33,850 nucleotides of DNA from Hondaea fermentalgiana (Eukaryota > Sar > Bigyra > Thraustochytrida > Thraustochytriidae): NCBI GenBank assembly GCA_014084085.1, contig NPFB01000058.1:36747-70596 (forward strand), written 5' to 3'. The notes below the pieces were generated by a model. That model did not search any database, was not told the DNA's origin, and saw nothing but the letters and a program-made list of their open reading frames with translations. This document shows positions 1 through 10,800 of the stretch, one piece after another. Position numbers and translations under genes: made by a program. Each line of letters begins with the position of its first letter. The stretch's first letter is position 1.

Positions 1-341
1 GAGGGCGGGGCGAGCGCGCGCTCTCAGCAGCGCCGCGCTAGCGGGCGCCTAGGAGGCCCTACCGGCTGGGTCCCCGCCTGCTTGCGAGGATTTTTTCCCC
101 TTCGTGCTCGCTCGCCAATGCCGCGCCCGGATCCGGGATGCCGGCCGCGCCTCGCGCCCGCGACGCCGCTGCAGCGCGCGGAGGGCGGAGGCGAGGGAGG
201 GGAGGAGGCGAGGGCGCCGCGTGCGACCGCCGGGCCTCGCGGGCTGCGCGGGGCCGCCGAGGCAGGCAGGCCCATCTTGTGTCCTGGCAGCCAGGATGGG
301 TGCTCTCGGTAAAACGGCTTGGGCCGTGCACTTTGGAGGAG

Positions 342-361
342 GGAAGGAAGGAAGGAAGGAA
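342..361. repeat. (GGAA)5 microsatellite
   Basis: Five perfect tandem GGAA units inside a longer purine-rich stretch (about 335-370). It lies in spacer DNA with no gene nearby. Confidence 0.9.
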
Positions 362-650
362 AGAAGAGGCGAGTGGGGGACGATGAGAGCGTCCCGACGG
401 GTGGGATGTGAGGCAGAAGGCATCTTGGGCAGTGAGACGGAATGGTGTGTGCGCGCGAGCACAAGCGGTCGTGCGCATGAAGTTGCTGCGCGAGAACTCA
501 ATGAAGAAGAATAGATCATGGATGAACAAGATTCAATCTTGCTGCTGAGTGTAAATGCGCTGGCTTGCATCTTTTGCTTTGCTGGATGAATCCTATGATC
601 TACTCCATTCCTTGAAACGATAGTCAACATCTAGGAGAATGATTTCGCGC

Positions 651-840
651 TTGTATGCACCCCCGGAAAGAGCGCTCTTCTTTCGCAAGATTGTCAGCTG
701 TTTGTTTGGCTGGCCCGTCCCCGCCAATTTTCTTCTTGCTGCTGCCCTGTTATAAGAAGGATAATTAGCACGTCGGTGAACAATTTTCAGCTTGGATACA
801 CCCTCGGAAAGAGCGCGCTCTTTCGCATGAGAGTCAGTGG
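651..840. repeat. Diverged direct repeat with palindromic core
   Basis: Two related segments, about 651-700 and 791-840, share a cap 'CGGAAAGAGCGC', a 'TTTCGCA' block and a trailing 'GTCAG'. In the right copy the core is a perfect 18-bp palindrome at 807-824 (GAAAGAGCGCGCTCTTTC). In the left copy a 12-bp palindrome remains at 668-679 (AAGAGCGCTCTT). Offset between copies is about 140 bp. Function unknown; a protein-binding dyad or an old duplicated element are both possible. Confidence 0.6.
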
Positions 841-2338
841 CCTGCCAGCCATTCCTCTTGCACCCAAGAATCGAACTCGCGCTTGCCCATGATTGCTCGC
901 CTTTCTCTCAGTTCACTGTGAGTCTTATTTAGCAATGCATACGCGCACCGACGCAGTCAATCATCGCGCGCCGGAAACGAGGCTAGCCCCCTTCTTTTTC
1001 GTTTGTCCACTGTCCGAACCTTGAGACCCTATTTCTTTCCTGTGTGTTCGATCGATCGAGAAATAGCGCGGAGCAGCCCATTTGACCTTTGAGAAGGGCC
1101 GCATACGTGAACTATGTTTTCACTTGCTCCGATAGGTTTCCGCTCGAAACAGTCGCAGCGCTTGTCGCGACCCCGGGCGCAACTCCTCGACTCTCGACAT
1201 TGCTCTTCGAAGCATCCACTTTCGTGACATGAGATGCACCCACATCGGGTCCGCACTCCCGCCTGCCGCCTCCCGAGATCCCGCTCACTCCCCCAGCTGT
1301 CTGATCGGTCGGTGGTCCACGCACCACGCATACTTTTCGTGCGAGTGGAGAATGAAAATGAACGAATGATTCTTCTCGTCTACGCACCTGGGCTCGTCAG
1401 ACCTACGTCTCACTATCAATGCAGCCTAACTTGACGCGGCGCTCTCGAGCTTCCACATTTGAGCTGTCTGCCTTTCCATTTAGTTCATTTGCCTATCTTC
1501 TTCCGTGCAGCCGGGCTTCCGACCCGTCCGCCTCCGTGTCCGCGTCCGTCGCGTGGCGCGGCGCTTCCCGCTCCACCACCACTGCGCGCGTCGCACAAGC
1601 TTCGCGCTGCCCTCTGCACTGCGCGTTGATCATCGGAAGACTCCCATGCGATGTGATTTTGAAAGTAGGTGCGCCCGCAAATACCGCAGCGACACGCTGC
1701 TCCGCGATCCGTGCGACTGCCAGGGCCGAGGAAGCCTTTTCTGTGCAAGTCTGCTCTCTCACGGTCAAGCCCTCGCTCGCCTGCGTTCTTCAAGTTTGAC
1801 GTTCGACGGGGCGCGCAAATGGCGCGGCGGCGCAGGTCAAGTACCTCTCGGGCGAGACGCACCCACTGCCTCCGCTTGGGATCGTGCGCTTCCTCTCTCT
1901 GCATCATCTTGACAGAGCATCGTGCACCACGTGAGGAGCGTGAAAAGGGAAAATAAACATTCTCGGGCCGTGACTATCACATCAATCTTCTCGATCCATC
2001 GATCCATCCATCATCTCGATCAATTTTTTCTGCAAGTCCGAGACTATTTCCCCGCCGCACGCGCCCCCTTCGTGCCTCCATTGCTGACGGAACGACCGAC
2101 CGACCGAACTACTCTCGTCGACATCTTCATGCAAAGCGCGAGGGTGAGCTGCGCTGCGACGCGTTGACGATGCCGGTGCAAACGGCGAGAGGCCGTGAAG
2201 AACGCCGGCCACGGCCGTGGTCCTCCCTCCTCCCTGGGGGTCGCCCGTGTCGGTTGTGTGCTGCAACTGCAGCCTGCGGTCTGTCTCCTGTCGCTGCCAG
2301 ACGGCCGCAGGCTGCTTCTCTGCGCGGCAGGGCGCTTG

Positions 2339-2360
2339 CAGCTGCAGCTAGCTGCAGCTG
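2339..2360. repeat. Perfect 22-bp palindrome
   Basis: The sequence reads identically on both strands across 22 bases with no spacer, built from CAGCTG/GCAGC words around a central AGCT. It sits in a wider stretch rich in CAGC words (about 2260-2370), so it may have grown from simple-sequence expansion. Confidence 0.85.
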
Positions 2361-2909
2361 TAGCCAGCTCTCTCACTCCGGTCCAGACATCTGTTTCTCT
2401 GGCCACTGCAGGCCGCACGGCCGGCCATCTATCGATCCAATCCATCGACCATTCACTGTCACAGTCAATCTCTCGGGCTCAGCTTTCCTTCATTCATCCA
2501 CCAGCCAGTCAATCCTTGTATGGCATGGCACGGCCATGGCATGGCAACCCTCGCTTCTTCTTCCACTCGGCACGCTTGCGCCAGACAGCCAGCCAGCTGC
2601 AGCCAGCCATCCACAGCCACCTCCCCCCCACTTTCCCCCAAAGCTCACACCACAGCCGCGCTCGATCAGAAGGGGAGCAAAAATTCTGTTTTTGATAAAA
2701 AATTAATAATTGTAGTAATCCCCGAAAAGAAAAACCCATCTTCCTATTTTCTCCTACAGACACATTCCCCTCAGTCGGTATACCACAATTGCGGAAAATT
2801 TTTAAGGGGCACGAGACTTGGAAGCGAGCAGGTCTCTGGAGACGGTTCGCCTAGGACCTGGCCGGCGCACCTTCCAAGAGGCATGGCAGGCGTTGCGCAG
2901 GAGGCTACT

Positions 2910-3017
2910 CCACGACACGAGGCACGAGACGAGGCACGAGACGAGACGAGACGAGACGAGACGAGACGAGACAAGGCGGAACGACTCGACGCGGCACGGC
3001 ACGGCACGGCACGGCAC
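2910..3017. repeat. ACGAG and GGCAC pentamer arrays
   Basis: Seven ACGAG units run from 2936 to 2970, preceded by diverged ACGAGGC units. Five GGCAC units follow at 2993-3017. The same GGCAC/GGCGC word recurs beside the assembly gap at 14291-14335. Confidence 0.9.
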
Positions 3018-3691
3018 GCACTCGGCCGCAGGCTGCGCCCGCATGCACATCAACGCAAAAGGCAGCCTGGGAAGGGAGCCTGGCCTGGCCTCGTCGCGTT
3101 CGCCCTCGCTCTCTCGCTCGGTCGCCCGATCCATCGGCTGCAGCCGGTGGCCTTGCCCGCACGCACGCACGCGTCTTCATGCCAGCGCCTCCCCCTCTCC
3201 CTTCCTCTCGACGCGGCGCGGCCCGGCCAAGCTCGACATCCGACTCGCGCCCTGTAGCTCTTCTCGGGCTATAGCACGATTACTGCCAACCGCGCCAATG
3301 AAACATCGAGCGAAGGAACGAATCAATGAGCTCGAAGTCGAGGCTGCGGCCAGGGCCGGGCTGCTCGCGCAGGTCCGTCGCATGGCGCGATTCGAATCGA
3401 GTCGCCGCCGCCGCCACCACTCCTTGGGCTCGAAGGCGGAATGGAAGCGGCGCCGGGCCTCCTTCGCAAGCAGGACACGGAGCCATCTTCATCGCGAAGC
3501 ACGCTCGAGGCAACATCCTCCTGTCCACAGAAAGAAACAAGAAAGTTGAGACTCCAGAGAATGAGAGAATGAGAAAAAATTTGAAAAGAAAGAAGGGATC
3601 AAAGAAAACTTTGAACTCTTGAAAAAAAAGTCTTTCCCGCGCTCGTGCCTTTTTTCCGCACGCGCCTTCGTTCCTGGTGCGAAGGCTGCCA

Positions 3692-3772
3692 GCTCGCTCG
3701 CTCGCTCGCTCGCTTGCTCGCTATGCTACGCTGCGCTAGGCTCGATCCATCCTCTCGCTCGCTCGCTCGCTC
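3692..3772. repeat. (GCTC)n tetranucleotide arrays
   Basis: Two GCTC arrays, 3692-3722 and 3754-3772, separated by about 30 bp. They keep several frames open and create Ser/Leu/Ala/Arg-rich spurious ORFs on both strands. Confidence 0.9.
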
Positions 3773-4369
3773 ACCCCGTCCACCCGTCCGAGCTAGTCTG
3801 GTGCAGACAGGGAGCCTGGCCGGCCGCCAGGTCTCGCGAGACGGAGTCGCGAGGAGCCCTGGCCGGGCCTTGCCTTCCTTTCAAATGACCGTGCTCCTTT
3901 CCCCCCCGCTCATGTCCGGCCGGGTCTCGCAAGACGCAAACACGAGCGGGACCTGGACTTCTTGCTCGCAGTCGCGCCGGCCGCCGCCACCGCCGTCGAT
4001 CGGAGTTCATTGGTCTCAGTCTCGACCTGGTGCGTGCGTGTGCTTGCCTGCGTGTGCAGCACGTGCACACGTTACGGCTCTCCAAGGGGAGGAGACTCAC
4101 TGCCAGAAAGAAACCGGAGAGAAGAAACAAGTTGTTTTTTTTTTTTGAGAGGTGAGTGACCACCTCTCATACCGCATCAAAGCGGCTTTCTCCTGCACGA
4201 GTCGGCGGCGAGCATCAGGACACCGCCGAGGACACGGTCGAGGACTAATACGAGGACAGACGATCAGGACGCGACGAGACAAGCCAGGACGCGCGGGCTG
4301 CGTACAGAGCCGGGACGGTACGGGCAGCGAGAGACACCAAAGTCGCGAAGCGCAGAGCGGAGCAGAGGC

Positions 4370-5236
4370 ATGGCGACGAGGGGGACGTGGACTCGAGATG
4401 TTGACGAGATGGCAGAGACTTCCGGCAGCCCGCGGAAAAGACGACGGTCGCTTTGCTCGGCAGACGACACGATCGAGAGCTACTCGATGGCAGCGACCGT
4501 GTTGAGCTCGCCGGGGCAAGGGGTCGAAGACAGCGAAGATCTCCTACGTATCGTTGGTCAGCGTCCCGAGAACCAAGACCTCGCCGTAGCCGACGACGAC
4601 ATGTTCTCCGTGCCTCCCCTTGAAATTCCAAAGCCTGAAGTCCTTGTGGCCTCAAGATGTGTTTACCACGCATTCACCGACTATCGAAAGTGGGTCGCGG
4701 TACTCGATACGCAAAGATCCGACATACCATTGGAAATAAGCATCATTATGTCAGGGAAATGTCGTATCAAAATGGCTCAAAGACGAGATTGCGAAGAAGG
4801 CCAGAACTTCATTGTAGGTAATTGGATGGACGAAGCGACCTGGACACACGACATTCCCCGGACTGTCGTGCAAGCTTCGGATGCACCCACGTTCATCTTA
4901 CAGGATAAAGCCTTGGTCGAAAGCGGGTGCGGGCGAGTCTTCCTTCAGGTCCCAATGAAGCCGTGGAAACTCGCACTATTGCTCCCTCAGGGAAAACAAC
5001 GCAATCTTTTTGACATCAGTGTCCGCTGTCGGTTTAGAGATGCAACAGTGCTAACCGTCAAGCTGCCACCAGTTGAAATTTTTTCGAAACCGCACAGAGG
5101 AATGTGTAATCTTCCTGATTTTTTTTGCTCTGACTTTGAGCAGAAAAAAAATCAATACGAGCGTTACCGTGACGAAACATCTTGCACCTTACTGCATTTT
5201 AAATGTCGCGCAAAACCTCGTACTTTGCTAACATGA
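4370..5236 (+). CDS. ORF288: unrecognised protein with basic nuclear-type signal and beta-rich region
   Basis: A 288-residue intronless frame. The ATG has G at -3 and G at +4, a good eukaryotic start context. Residues 1-90 are polar and probably disordered. They include a basic cluster PRKRRR at 21-26 that looks like a nuclear localisation signal, followed by an acidic Ser-rich stretch. Residues about 95-245 alternate hydrophobic and polar positions as in a beta-sandwich and contain many aromatic and Cys residues. The segment VRCRFRDATV...KLPPVEIFSKP at 218-241 is reminiscent of the end of Rel-homology or p53-like DNA-binding domains, but the usual Rel recognition-loop motif is not visible, so I assign no family. 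Its composition, unlike the surrounding spacer, supports a real protein. It is convergent with ORF511, with 243 bp between the stops, and has neither of the modules shared by the other four genes. Coding status is likely; function is unknown. Confidence 0.75.
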   Translation: MATRGTWTRDVDEMAETSGSPRKRRRSLCSADDTIESYSMAATVLSSPGQGVEDSEDLLRIVGQRPENQDLAVADDDMFSVPPLEIPKPEVLVASRCVYHAFTDYRKWVAVLDTQRSDIPLEISIIMSGKCRIKMAQRRDCEEGQNFIVGNWMDEATWTHDIPRTVVQASDAPTFILQDKALVESGCGRVFLQVPMKPWKLALLLPQGKQRNLFDISVRCRFRDATVLTVKLPPVEIFSKPHRGMCNLPDFFCSDFEQKKNQYERYRDETSCTLLHFKCRAKPRTLLT

Positions 5237-5479
5237 CAACTATCTCTCTTACCATTGCTTTGCATTCTGCTTTCCTCTCTCTCTCTCTCTCTTTCCTTCT
5301 CCACCTTGATTGGCCTGCACACAGCTTGACGATCATGGGCCGACTCGGAATTTGGGGCTCTGCTTCTCAGAGCGTTGCCTTCGAGCAACATGATGTCGAG
5401 GTGTGTGTGGCTTCAAGGAATGAAGAAATCGTACTGGTTTTCATTGACAGGGTTATTCAAAAGAGTTATACAAAATACA
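5237..5479. other. Convergent intergenic region with (CT)n tract
   Basis: The 243 bp between the stop codons of ORF288 and ORF511 must hold both 3' ends. A CT dinucleotide tract at 5275-5292 is the only repeat. No clear polyadenylation signal could be chosen for either strand, and overlapping 3' UTRs are possible. Confidence 0.6.
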
Positions 5480-7015
5480 TCAATACTCGGAGCGCAAGTG
5501 CTTGCTGCGCGTGTCACGCTCGGCCTCGACATCGGGGTCTCGAAGACGCTTGTCGCTGGTGCTGCTCCGACTGGAGGAATCGGCGCTGTCGGCATCGTCG
5601 TCGTCGTTCTCGCCATCCTTGCTCTGATCGTCAGGTGTGCCAAAAGTGGGTTCCGTTTTGCAGTCCTTGAGAGCGTGCATGCTGTTTGTATACACGAGAA
5701 TACCGGCAAACCACTGAAAGAGCTTTGTGAGAAGGTGCTTGGGGTCCGTATTGTGCATCTGACTAAAAAAGTCCAAAAGGGGCCAGGTGCCCATCTGGGG
5801 AACCTTTGCCAAGGATTCCATAATGGTGAGGGTGAGGTCCTCGTTTTTCCAGACAAGCTCGAGGGCGTGGCGTACGTGGGGCACCGAGACCTTGTTGTAC
5901 TTTGGAAAGTGGTTGCGGTTCTTCTTGTTCTCGGGCCACTGCATGTAGATTTTGCACTCAGCCAATGGCCCGGCGAGTGAGGCCCATGCTTTCGCCACCT
6001 CGGGGTTCGCCTCGGCATCGCCTTTGTACTTTTCAATGGCATTCTCCATCGCTGACGGCGTATTGTTGCTGGGCATGGGCGTCTCGATGATACTCTGCAC
6101 AAAGCAGCGAAGATGGCGGAGCGTCCGATCGGTCGGGAGGGCGGAGCGGCGGGTCCTTTGCACGTCTCTGATACCCCGAAACACAGAAAGTAGCGCCTCA
6201 GAGTACTGCGTGGTGGAAAGCATGCGCGATTTCGTGCTCTCGGACTTGGTGTGGAGGTACCCGGGAAGACCATGGAGCGCGCGGTGGAAAAGTCTCTTGA
6301 GAATTTCGTCGCTGACAGGGAGCTGGTAGCCCTCGCTGCTGCCTCGGGACAGCGAGGAGTTTACCGTGGTGCTTTTGTGCGGCGCCGATGCAGTGCGGCG
6401 CATCGCTTGAAGGCTGCCTTGGGAAAGTGCTGAGCCTTGCTGTGCGCCATTTATTGACGGCGGGGTATAGGAAGGAGGGACTGGCGGCCTATTGTTTGGG
6501 TGTGAATTAGTGTAGTGGGACGTCGAGCATTGAGAAAACGCTGCATCAGCAAGGAGATGGTTGGCCGGGTGGATCTGGGCTCCTCCGTTCATCATCGGGT
6601 ACGACCGAGACATCTGGTTCATCTGAAAGTAGTTGTCATTGGAACGGGCCATTCGCTGTTGACAGGCTCCAATGTTGCGGGTCTCCATTCCAGGCACCAG
6701 CTCGTTCGTATAGTACATGGTTTGGACTTCGTGCGGAGGTGCAAGTTTGTACTCTTGGCTCGCCAAGCGACCGAGCTGGTCTGCTCGGCCGCCGTTTTCA
6801 GCAGTCTCCTCGCTTTGATTATTCTGACTCTCCATGGTGTGCAGGTATGGCTCGTATGAGGACTCGAGCTTGATGTTCCTCGCGTGTTGGTCAAAGTCGT
6901 CAAAGTCTGCTGGGGCTGGTTCAAGTCCTGATCCTGGCGCTTGATCTACTCCAGCTCCAGGTCCGCCGCTGCAACCGTAAAAGCCCTGCAGAGTGTCCAC
7001 CTCGACGGCGAGCAT
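5480..7015 (-). CDS. ORF511: short-form member of the N-module/W-module family
   Basis: A 511-residue frame on the minus strand; the ATG has G at -3. Residues 1-230 are low-complexity, rich in Gln, Asn, Ser, Pro and Met, with an acidic/aromatic patch DFDDFD at 37-42. The N-module lies at about 232-313 and starts VSDEILKRLF. The W-module is at about 320-446: it opens with a helix leading to NPEVAKAWASLAGP and closes with LLTKLFQWFAGILVY, equivalent to FTEWIAAIFY in ORF1552 and FTQFCAAVLF in ORF419. The tail is Asp/Ser-rich, then basic (KRLR at 489-492, RSKHLRSEY at the end), resembling a nuclear signal. There is no membrane segment, TIR-like, TPR or receiver domain. A polar activation-domain-like N-terminus, helical core and basic tail suggest a nuclear or scaffold protein; this is inference. 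The modules match no family I recognise. The overlapping plus-strand frame at 5375-5980 is a shadow. Confidence 0.88.
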   Translation of the reverse strand: MLAVEVDTLQGFYGCSGGPGAGVDQAPGSGLEPAPADFDDFDQHARNIKLESSYEPYLHTMESQNNQSEETAENGGRADQLGRLASQEYKLAPPHEVQTMYYTNELVPGMETRNIGACQQRMARSNDNYFQMNQMSRSYPMMNGGAQIHPANHLLADAAFSQCSTSHYTNSHPNNRPPVPPSYTPPSINGAQQGSALSQGSLQAMRRTASAPHKSTTVNSSLSRGSSEGYQLPVSDEILKRLFHRALHGLPGYLHTKSESTKSRMLSTTQYSEALLSVFRGIRDVQRTRRSALPTDRTLRHLRCFVQSIIETPMPSNNTPSAMENAIEKYKGDAEANPEVAKAWASLAGPLAECKIYMQWPENKKNRNHFPKYNKVSVPHVRHALELVWKNEDLTLTIMESLAKVPQMGTWPLLDFFSQMHNTDPKHLLTKLFQWFAGILVYTNSMHALKDCKTEPTFGTPDDQSKDGENDDDDADSADSSSRSSTSDKRLRDPDVEAERDTRSKHLRSEY

Positions 7016-7202
7016 TCCTTGAGACGCCTTGAGGCGTGAATGAATGGAATGTGCTTTTCTCGCTGCTTTGCTTTGCTCGGCTCGCTCGTTACTTCTCTCA
7101 GCTTTAACCCGCTGCGCGCGGCTCTCGACGCACAGCGCAGCGTCTCGCAGCAGTCCGTCGCCACGGCGCAGAGGGAGCTTTGCTTAGCTATGCTCTGCTT
7201 TG

Positions 7203-7279
7203 CTATGCTATGATATGCTATGCTATGCTATGCGTTGCTTGCTTGCTTGCTTGCTTGCTCTGTTTGCTTGCTTGCTTGC
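7203..7279. repeat. CTATG and GCTT short tandem arrays
   Basis: CTATG-type pentamers at about 7203-7232 pass into GCTT tetramers at 7234-7258 and 7264-7279. They lie about 190 bp upstream of the ORF511 start, so they may fall in its promoter or leader. Confidence 0.9.
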
Positions 7280-7405
7280 CGAGCGCTCGTTGTGCTCGAG
7301 TTGGGCGCTTGAGGTTCTGCTCTTTTCTGCTTTGCCGCTCTGCTGTTCTGGTCTGGCCGCCCGCGTGTCTGGCTGGCGGTCTGCACCTGCTGGTCAACCC
7401 ACCCA

Positions 7406-7500
7406 GAAAAGAAAACAAAGCAAATACTGAAAAGAAAAGAAAAAAAATAGAATAGAAAAGAAAAGAAAAGAAAAGGAATGAAAAGAGCTCAGAAGGAAAA
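7406..7500. repeat. AAAAG-type polypurine tract
   Basis: An A/G-only tract with repeated AAAAG units on the plus strand; similar purine-rich DNA recurs at about 7568-7650. Read on the minus strand it gives a Phe/Leu-rich hydrophobic translation that could be mistaken for membrane helices. Confidence 0.85.
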
Positions 7501-7877
7501 GAGACGCGCCTGCCTAGCTGGGCGGTACTATTACCACCAGAGGCGTGAGAGGAGCGCGGAATGTCAAAGGGGAAAGTTAAAAGAAAAGAATGAACCGAAA
7601 AAAGAAAAAGGAAAAGAAAAGCAAAAATTATGAAAAAGAAAAGAAAGGCGACGAGAGCGAGGAGGCCTGGCCCGGCCGGTCTGGAGGCCGCGGCAACGGG
7701 AGCGGAACGGGAGCGCGCCGCGGGCGAAGCGCAGCGGCTGCGTGCGCGAGACACGCAAGGCCGCTTCCGGCCGCAGACGGGCCGGATGGCTGGCCGGTCG
7801 GCTGCCAACCGCGCCGCTCGGGGCGACTCGCGGCATGCGCTACCTAACTTGAAGGCGACCGCGGTGAGCGAGCGCGA

Positions 7878-7897
7878 GCAAAAGCGTAGCCCAACGG
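7878..7897. repeat. Distant copy of the GCAAAAAGCGTAGCCC motif
   Basis: GCAAAAGCGTAGCCCAACGG here matches the 20-base core duplicated at 29901-29920 and 29945-29964, apart from one missing A and one substitution. Three near-identical copies of a non-simple sequence in one window are unlikely to be chance, but I do not recognise the motif. Confidence 0.5.
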
Positions 7898-10800
7898 AGT
7901 TAGTTCCAAGCGGGGGGCGTTTTAAAGCGAGGTGTGGGTAGGAGCTGTGCTGTGGGTACTGGAACAAGTCAGCTGCACGAGAGAAGGAAAATCGGGAAGA
8001 GCGAGGGGAAGGGAAAAGAATGAACGATTTCAATGGCGATTGATTGCTGCCTTGATGGATGGCATAGAAGGGCGGGCAGAGACCGGTCGAATGGCACAGC
8101 CAAGCAAGGTAGTAAACAGACAGACTCTGACCGGCCGCAGCCTTGGAATAACGGAACATAGACAGCTTGAAACCAAGGGAAAATTGGAGGGGACAACTCC
8201 GCAGCCTCCGCAGCCTCCGTATCGCTAGCTGCCTGCCTGTCTCCGCGAGGCCTGCGCGAGGGAAACCCCTTCGCGGGTCAGACGTCGCGTGCGCATCGAG
8301 TGAGCGAGCGTGCGTGGAGAGCGGAGCGGAAGATGCAATGCAGTATACCCTTCTCCTCCTCGCCCGCAGTCTCCCTCATCGCACGCTTCCCGCAGCCACC
8401 TCCCCTCCTCTTCTTCCTCTTTTGGAAGTTTCCCTCGACCTCCCACTCTTCCCCTCTGATCTGCGCAAGGTGGTCTTTTCCCTTCCTTACATCCGAATTC
8501 CATCGTTCCAATTCCGCGCCTCCCTCGCTTCCATCCTTGCACGCAGCTGCAGCAGCCGCCATCGGTGGCGGCAGCGGCTCGGGCCGCGACCAACCCGCCT
8601 CGCCCCCAGGCCCGCCTCTCCGGATCCGTCCGCGCCTCTCCTCTCCTCATCGGCGGCGGGCCTCTTCTCCGCTCGCTCTCCTCGCCTCTCCTCTTCGCCG
8701 CGCCACGCCCGCGGCGGGCGCGATCCTCGCCTCCGCGTCCTCGCCCTGCCTGCGCTAGCCTGCCTGCCTCTGCCCGCCTGCCTCTGTCTGCCTCTGCGTC
8801 GGTCACTCGACTCGACTGACGCGCGCGGCTCCGGGCACAGGCGGCTCGCCGCGGACCACGGGCCGTCGGTGGCAGGGTGTGATGCGATGCGTCAATGTGG
8901 CGCCTCGCCTCGCAGGAATGGAATGAATCGAAGTATGAGTGCTTTGATTTGTCTGCTCAAGTCTTGGCCGTGACTCTGTCGCCCGACTTCGCTCGAGGTT
9001 CTATACCTGTGCTGCAAGAGCGAGCGAGGGAGCGGGTGCGTGGCGCGTGGCCCGGATCCGCGCCGCGCGGGGAAACAAGATCTCTGCAGCAGCGTCTTCA
9101 ACCTCCTCTCCTCCATGCAGACAAGTCCATTCATTTCTCCGTTCCTTCATTTCTCCCTCCATCCAAACAAGCATTCGCATTCACAGTCGCTTCCCCAGCC
9201 AATCAGCCAGTCGCCCGTGCCAACCTGCTCTCTAGTCAATCACCTCCGTCAGCAGTGGCAGCAGCTGCAGCAGCCACGCAGCCCGAGCCAAAGATCGCCC
9301 GTGCGCTCGCGAAGCAATCGACCGACCAACAGACAGCGACAGACCAACCGACGGCCGGGCCGACCGACCTCCCGCCACCAGCGAGCGATCATCGCACGGC
9401 GACAGACCGCCTGGCCTCCCGATCCTTCGCACCGAGCCGTGCCATGCCACGCCTCGCGGAGCGGAGCGGCTCGGGCAAACAGACACACCGACAAGTGCTC
9501 GCTCCCTCGCTCGCGCACACCCGAGCTAGTTCTGCCAGACTCTACCCGGGGCCTCTCCAGCCAAAGAGAAGCGCTCGGTTCACCCGCGCGTCGAGGCGGC
9601 CGTCAACTCTTTCCTCCATACATTCCTGCCACGCAAGCAACCCCATTCATGTCAAACAATCAATCGATCATTCATTCACAGTCGATCCCTCGCTCGGCCG
9701 CTCTGTCCACGGCCGCTCTGTGCCACCCAGAGGGAGGCGCCTCGGAGCGCAGCGCTTGGGCTGCTGCGCGTTGCCACCGCCGCCCAGCTTTTTGCAGGCG
9801 GCCGCGGCCGTCCGCGCTGCGTGGTCATCAACGCGCCCGCGCCGGCGGCCGGGCGGCGCTGCGGGAGCTGTAGGATCTGCGGGTGCACCCCTCTACACAC
9901 GCGCTCCGGCGAGCGCCCGCCCGCCCGCCCGCCACTCACTGGCAGCCCACACGGTTCTACTACTTACACACGTACACGCAAGTTCGAAAGGGCGTTGCTG
10001 TGGGCCCACCCACGCAATGTAGGAGCTGCGGATACGAGAATCATCTGGCTAGCAGTTACTAGGGATGGATGTGGGGTACCGCAGCTGCGGGTTCTGGCCG
10101 CAGCCGACTGTTTCTCGGCCTGGCCCGCCTGCTGATGCCACTGGAGCTGGAGTTCCTGGTGCTGCGCGGGCGACTCGCTGCCTGTATCCCCGCGTCCCCG
10201 CGTTCCCGCGTCCCCGCGTTCCTGCGTCCGCCTCGGCTTTGCCGCGCCCATCGGTTGACCAGCCAGCTACGGCCAGCAGCCAGAGATGCCTGGGGCGTTC
10301 AGGTGCCTGAGGCGTCCGCGCCTGAGGCGTCCAGGCGCCGGTTCGTTTGGTCTGGGAGACGCGTCCGAGAGACGAATTGCCACTCGTCGACAATTGCGAC
10401 AGTGTATGTCGACCAGGCAAGCACATAGGCAAGCTAGCTGGCTGGTGAGCACACGGGCACCGTGGTAGTTCTCTGTGCTGCTGATCGTCAGGCTGGCGGG
10501 CGTGGAGGATGCTTCTGGACGCAGGAGGTCTCGGCGGCAACGGAAGAGCAAAAGCTGGATTCGTGCTGGGGATGAAACTGCTGAACGGACAGCGCCCACT
10601 GTGGCCATGCACGAGCGGTTGCGTGCGGCAGTTCTCAGTCAACGCCAAGCGACGAACTTTTTTCCTCTTCTCAACCAACGAGGTGCATTCGCCAAAGACA
10701 ATTGACATATGGGACACCCGTCGCGAGACAGCGTCTCGATGAAGACGATAGAAACTTGCTCATAAGAGGAGAAAAGTCAAAGGTAACTAATAGTTACCGA

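Larger units (their letters stand above)
1..4369. other. Spacer without a convincing gene
   Basis: About 4.4 kb that is GC-rich in most parts. Several frames stay open on both strands, but their translations are low-complexity (Arg/Ala/Pro/Ser-rich), overlap each other and resemble no family I know. Contents I can name: a GGAA repeat at 342-361, a diverged direct repeat with a palindromic core at 651-840, a 22-bp palindrome at 2339-2360, an AT-rich patch at about 2690-2715, ACGAG and GGCAC pentamer arrays at 2910-3017, GCTC arrays at 3692-3772 and a T-run at about 4134-4146. The last few hundred bases should contain the promoter and 5' leader of ORF288; I could not identify a specific core promoter element. 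Confidence 0.6.

Noticed and set aside
858..885. Possible tRNA T-arm (reverse complement contains GTTCGATT)
   Set aside because: The flanking bases do not pair as a T-stem and no acceptor or anticodon stem was found. Similar GTTCGA hits near 13020 and 13905 fail in the same way.
5375..5980. 201-codon plus-strand frame with a Val/Ile/Ala-rich stretch
   Set aside because: It is antisense to the 3' half of ORF511. The hydrophobic stretch is the complement of Asp/Ser-rich codons in the ORF511 tail.
7218..8159. 313-codon minus-strand frame with apparent hydrophobic helices
   Set aside because: The hydrophobic Phe/Leu stretches are the reverse reading of A/G-rich tracts (7406-7500, 7568-7650), and the rest is Arg/Ala/Pro-rich.
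8895..10022. 375-codon plus-strand open frame starting with ATG
   Set aside because: Low-complexity Ser/Pro/Ala/Arg translation with no domain. A second long frame (9040-9873) is open on the same strand over the same DNA. Explained by composition and short repeats.
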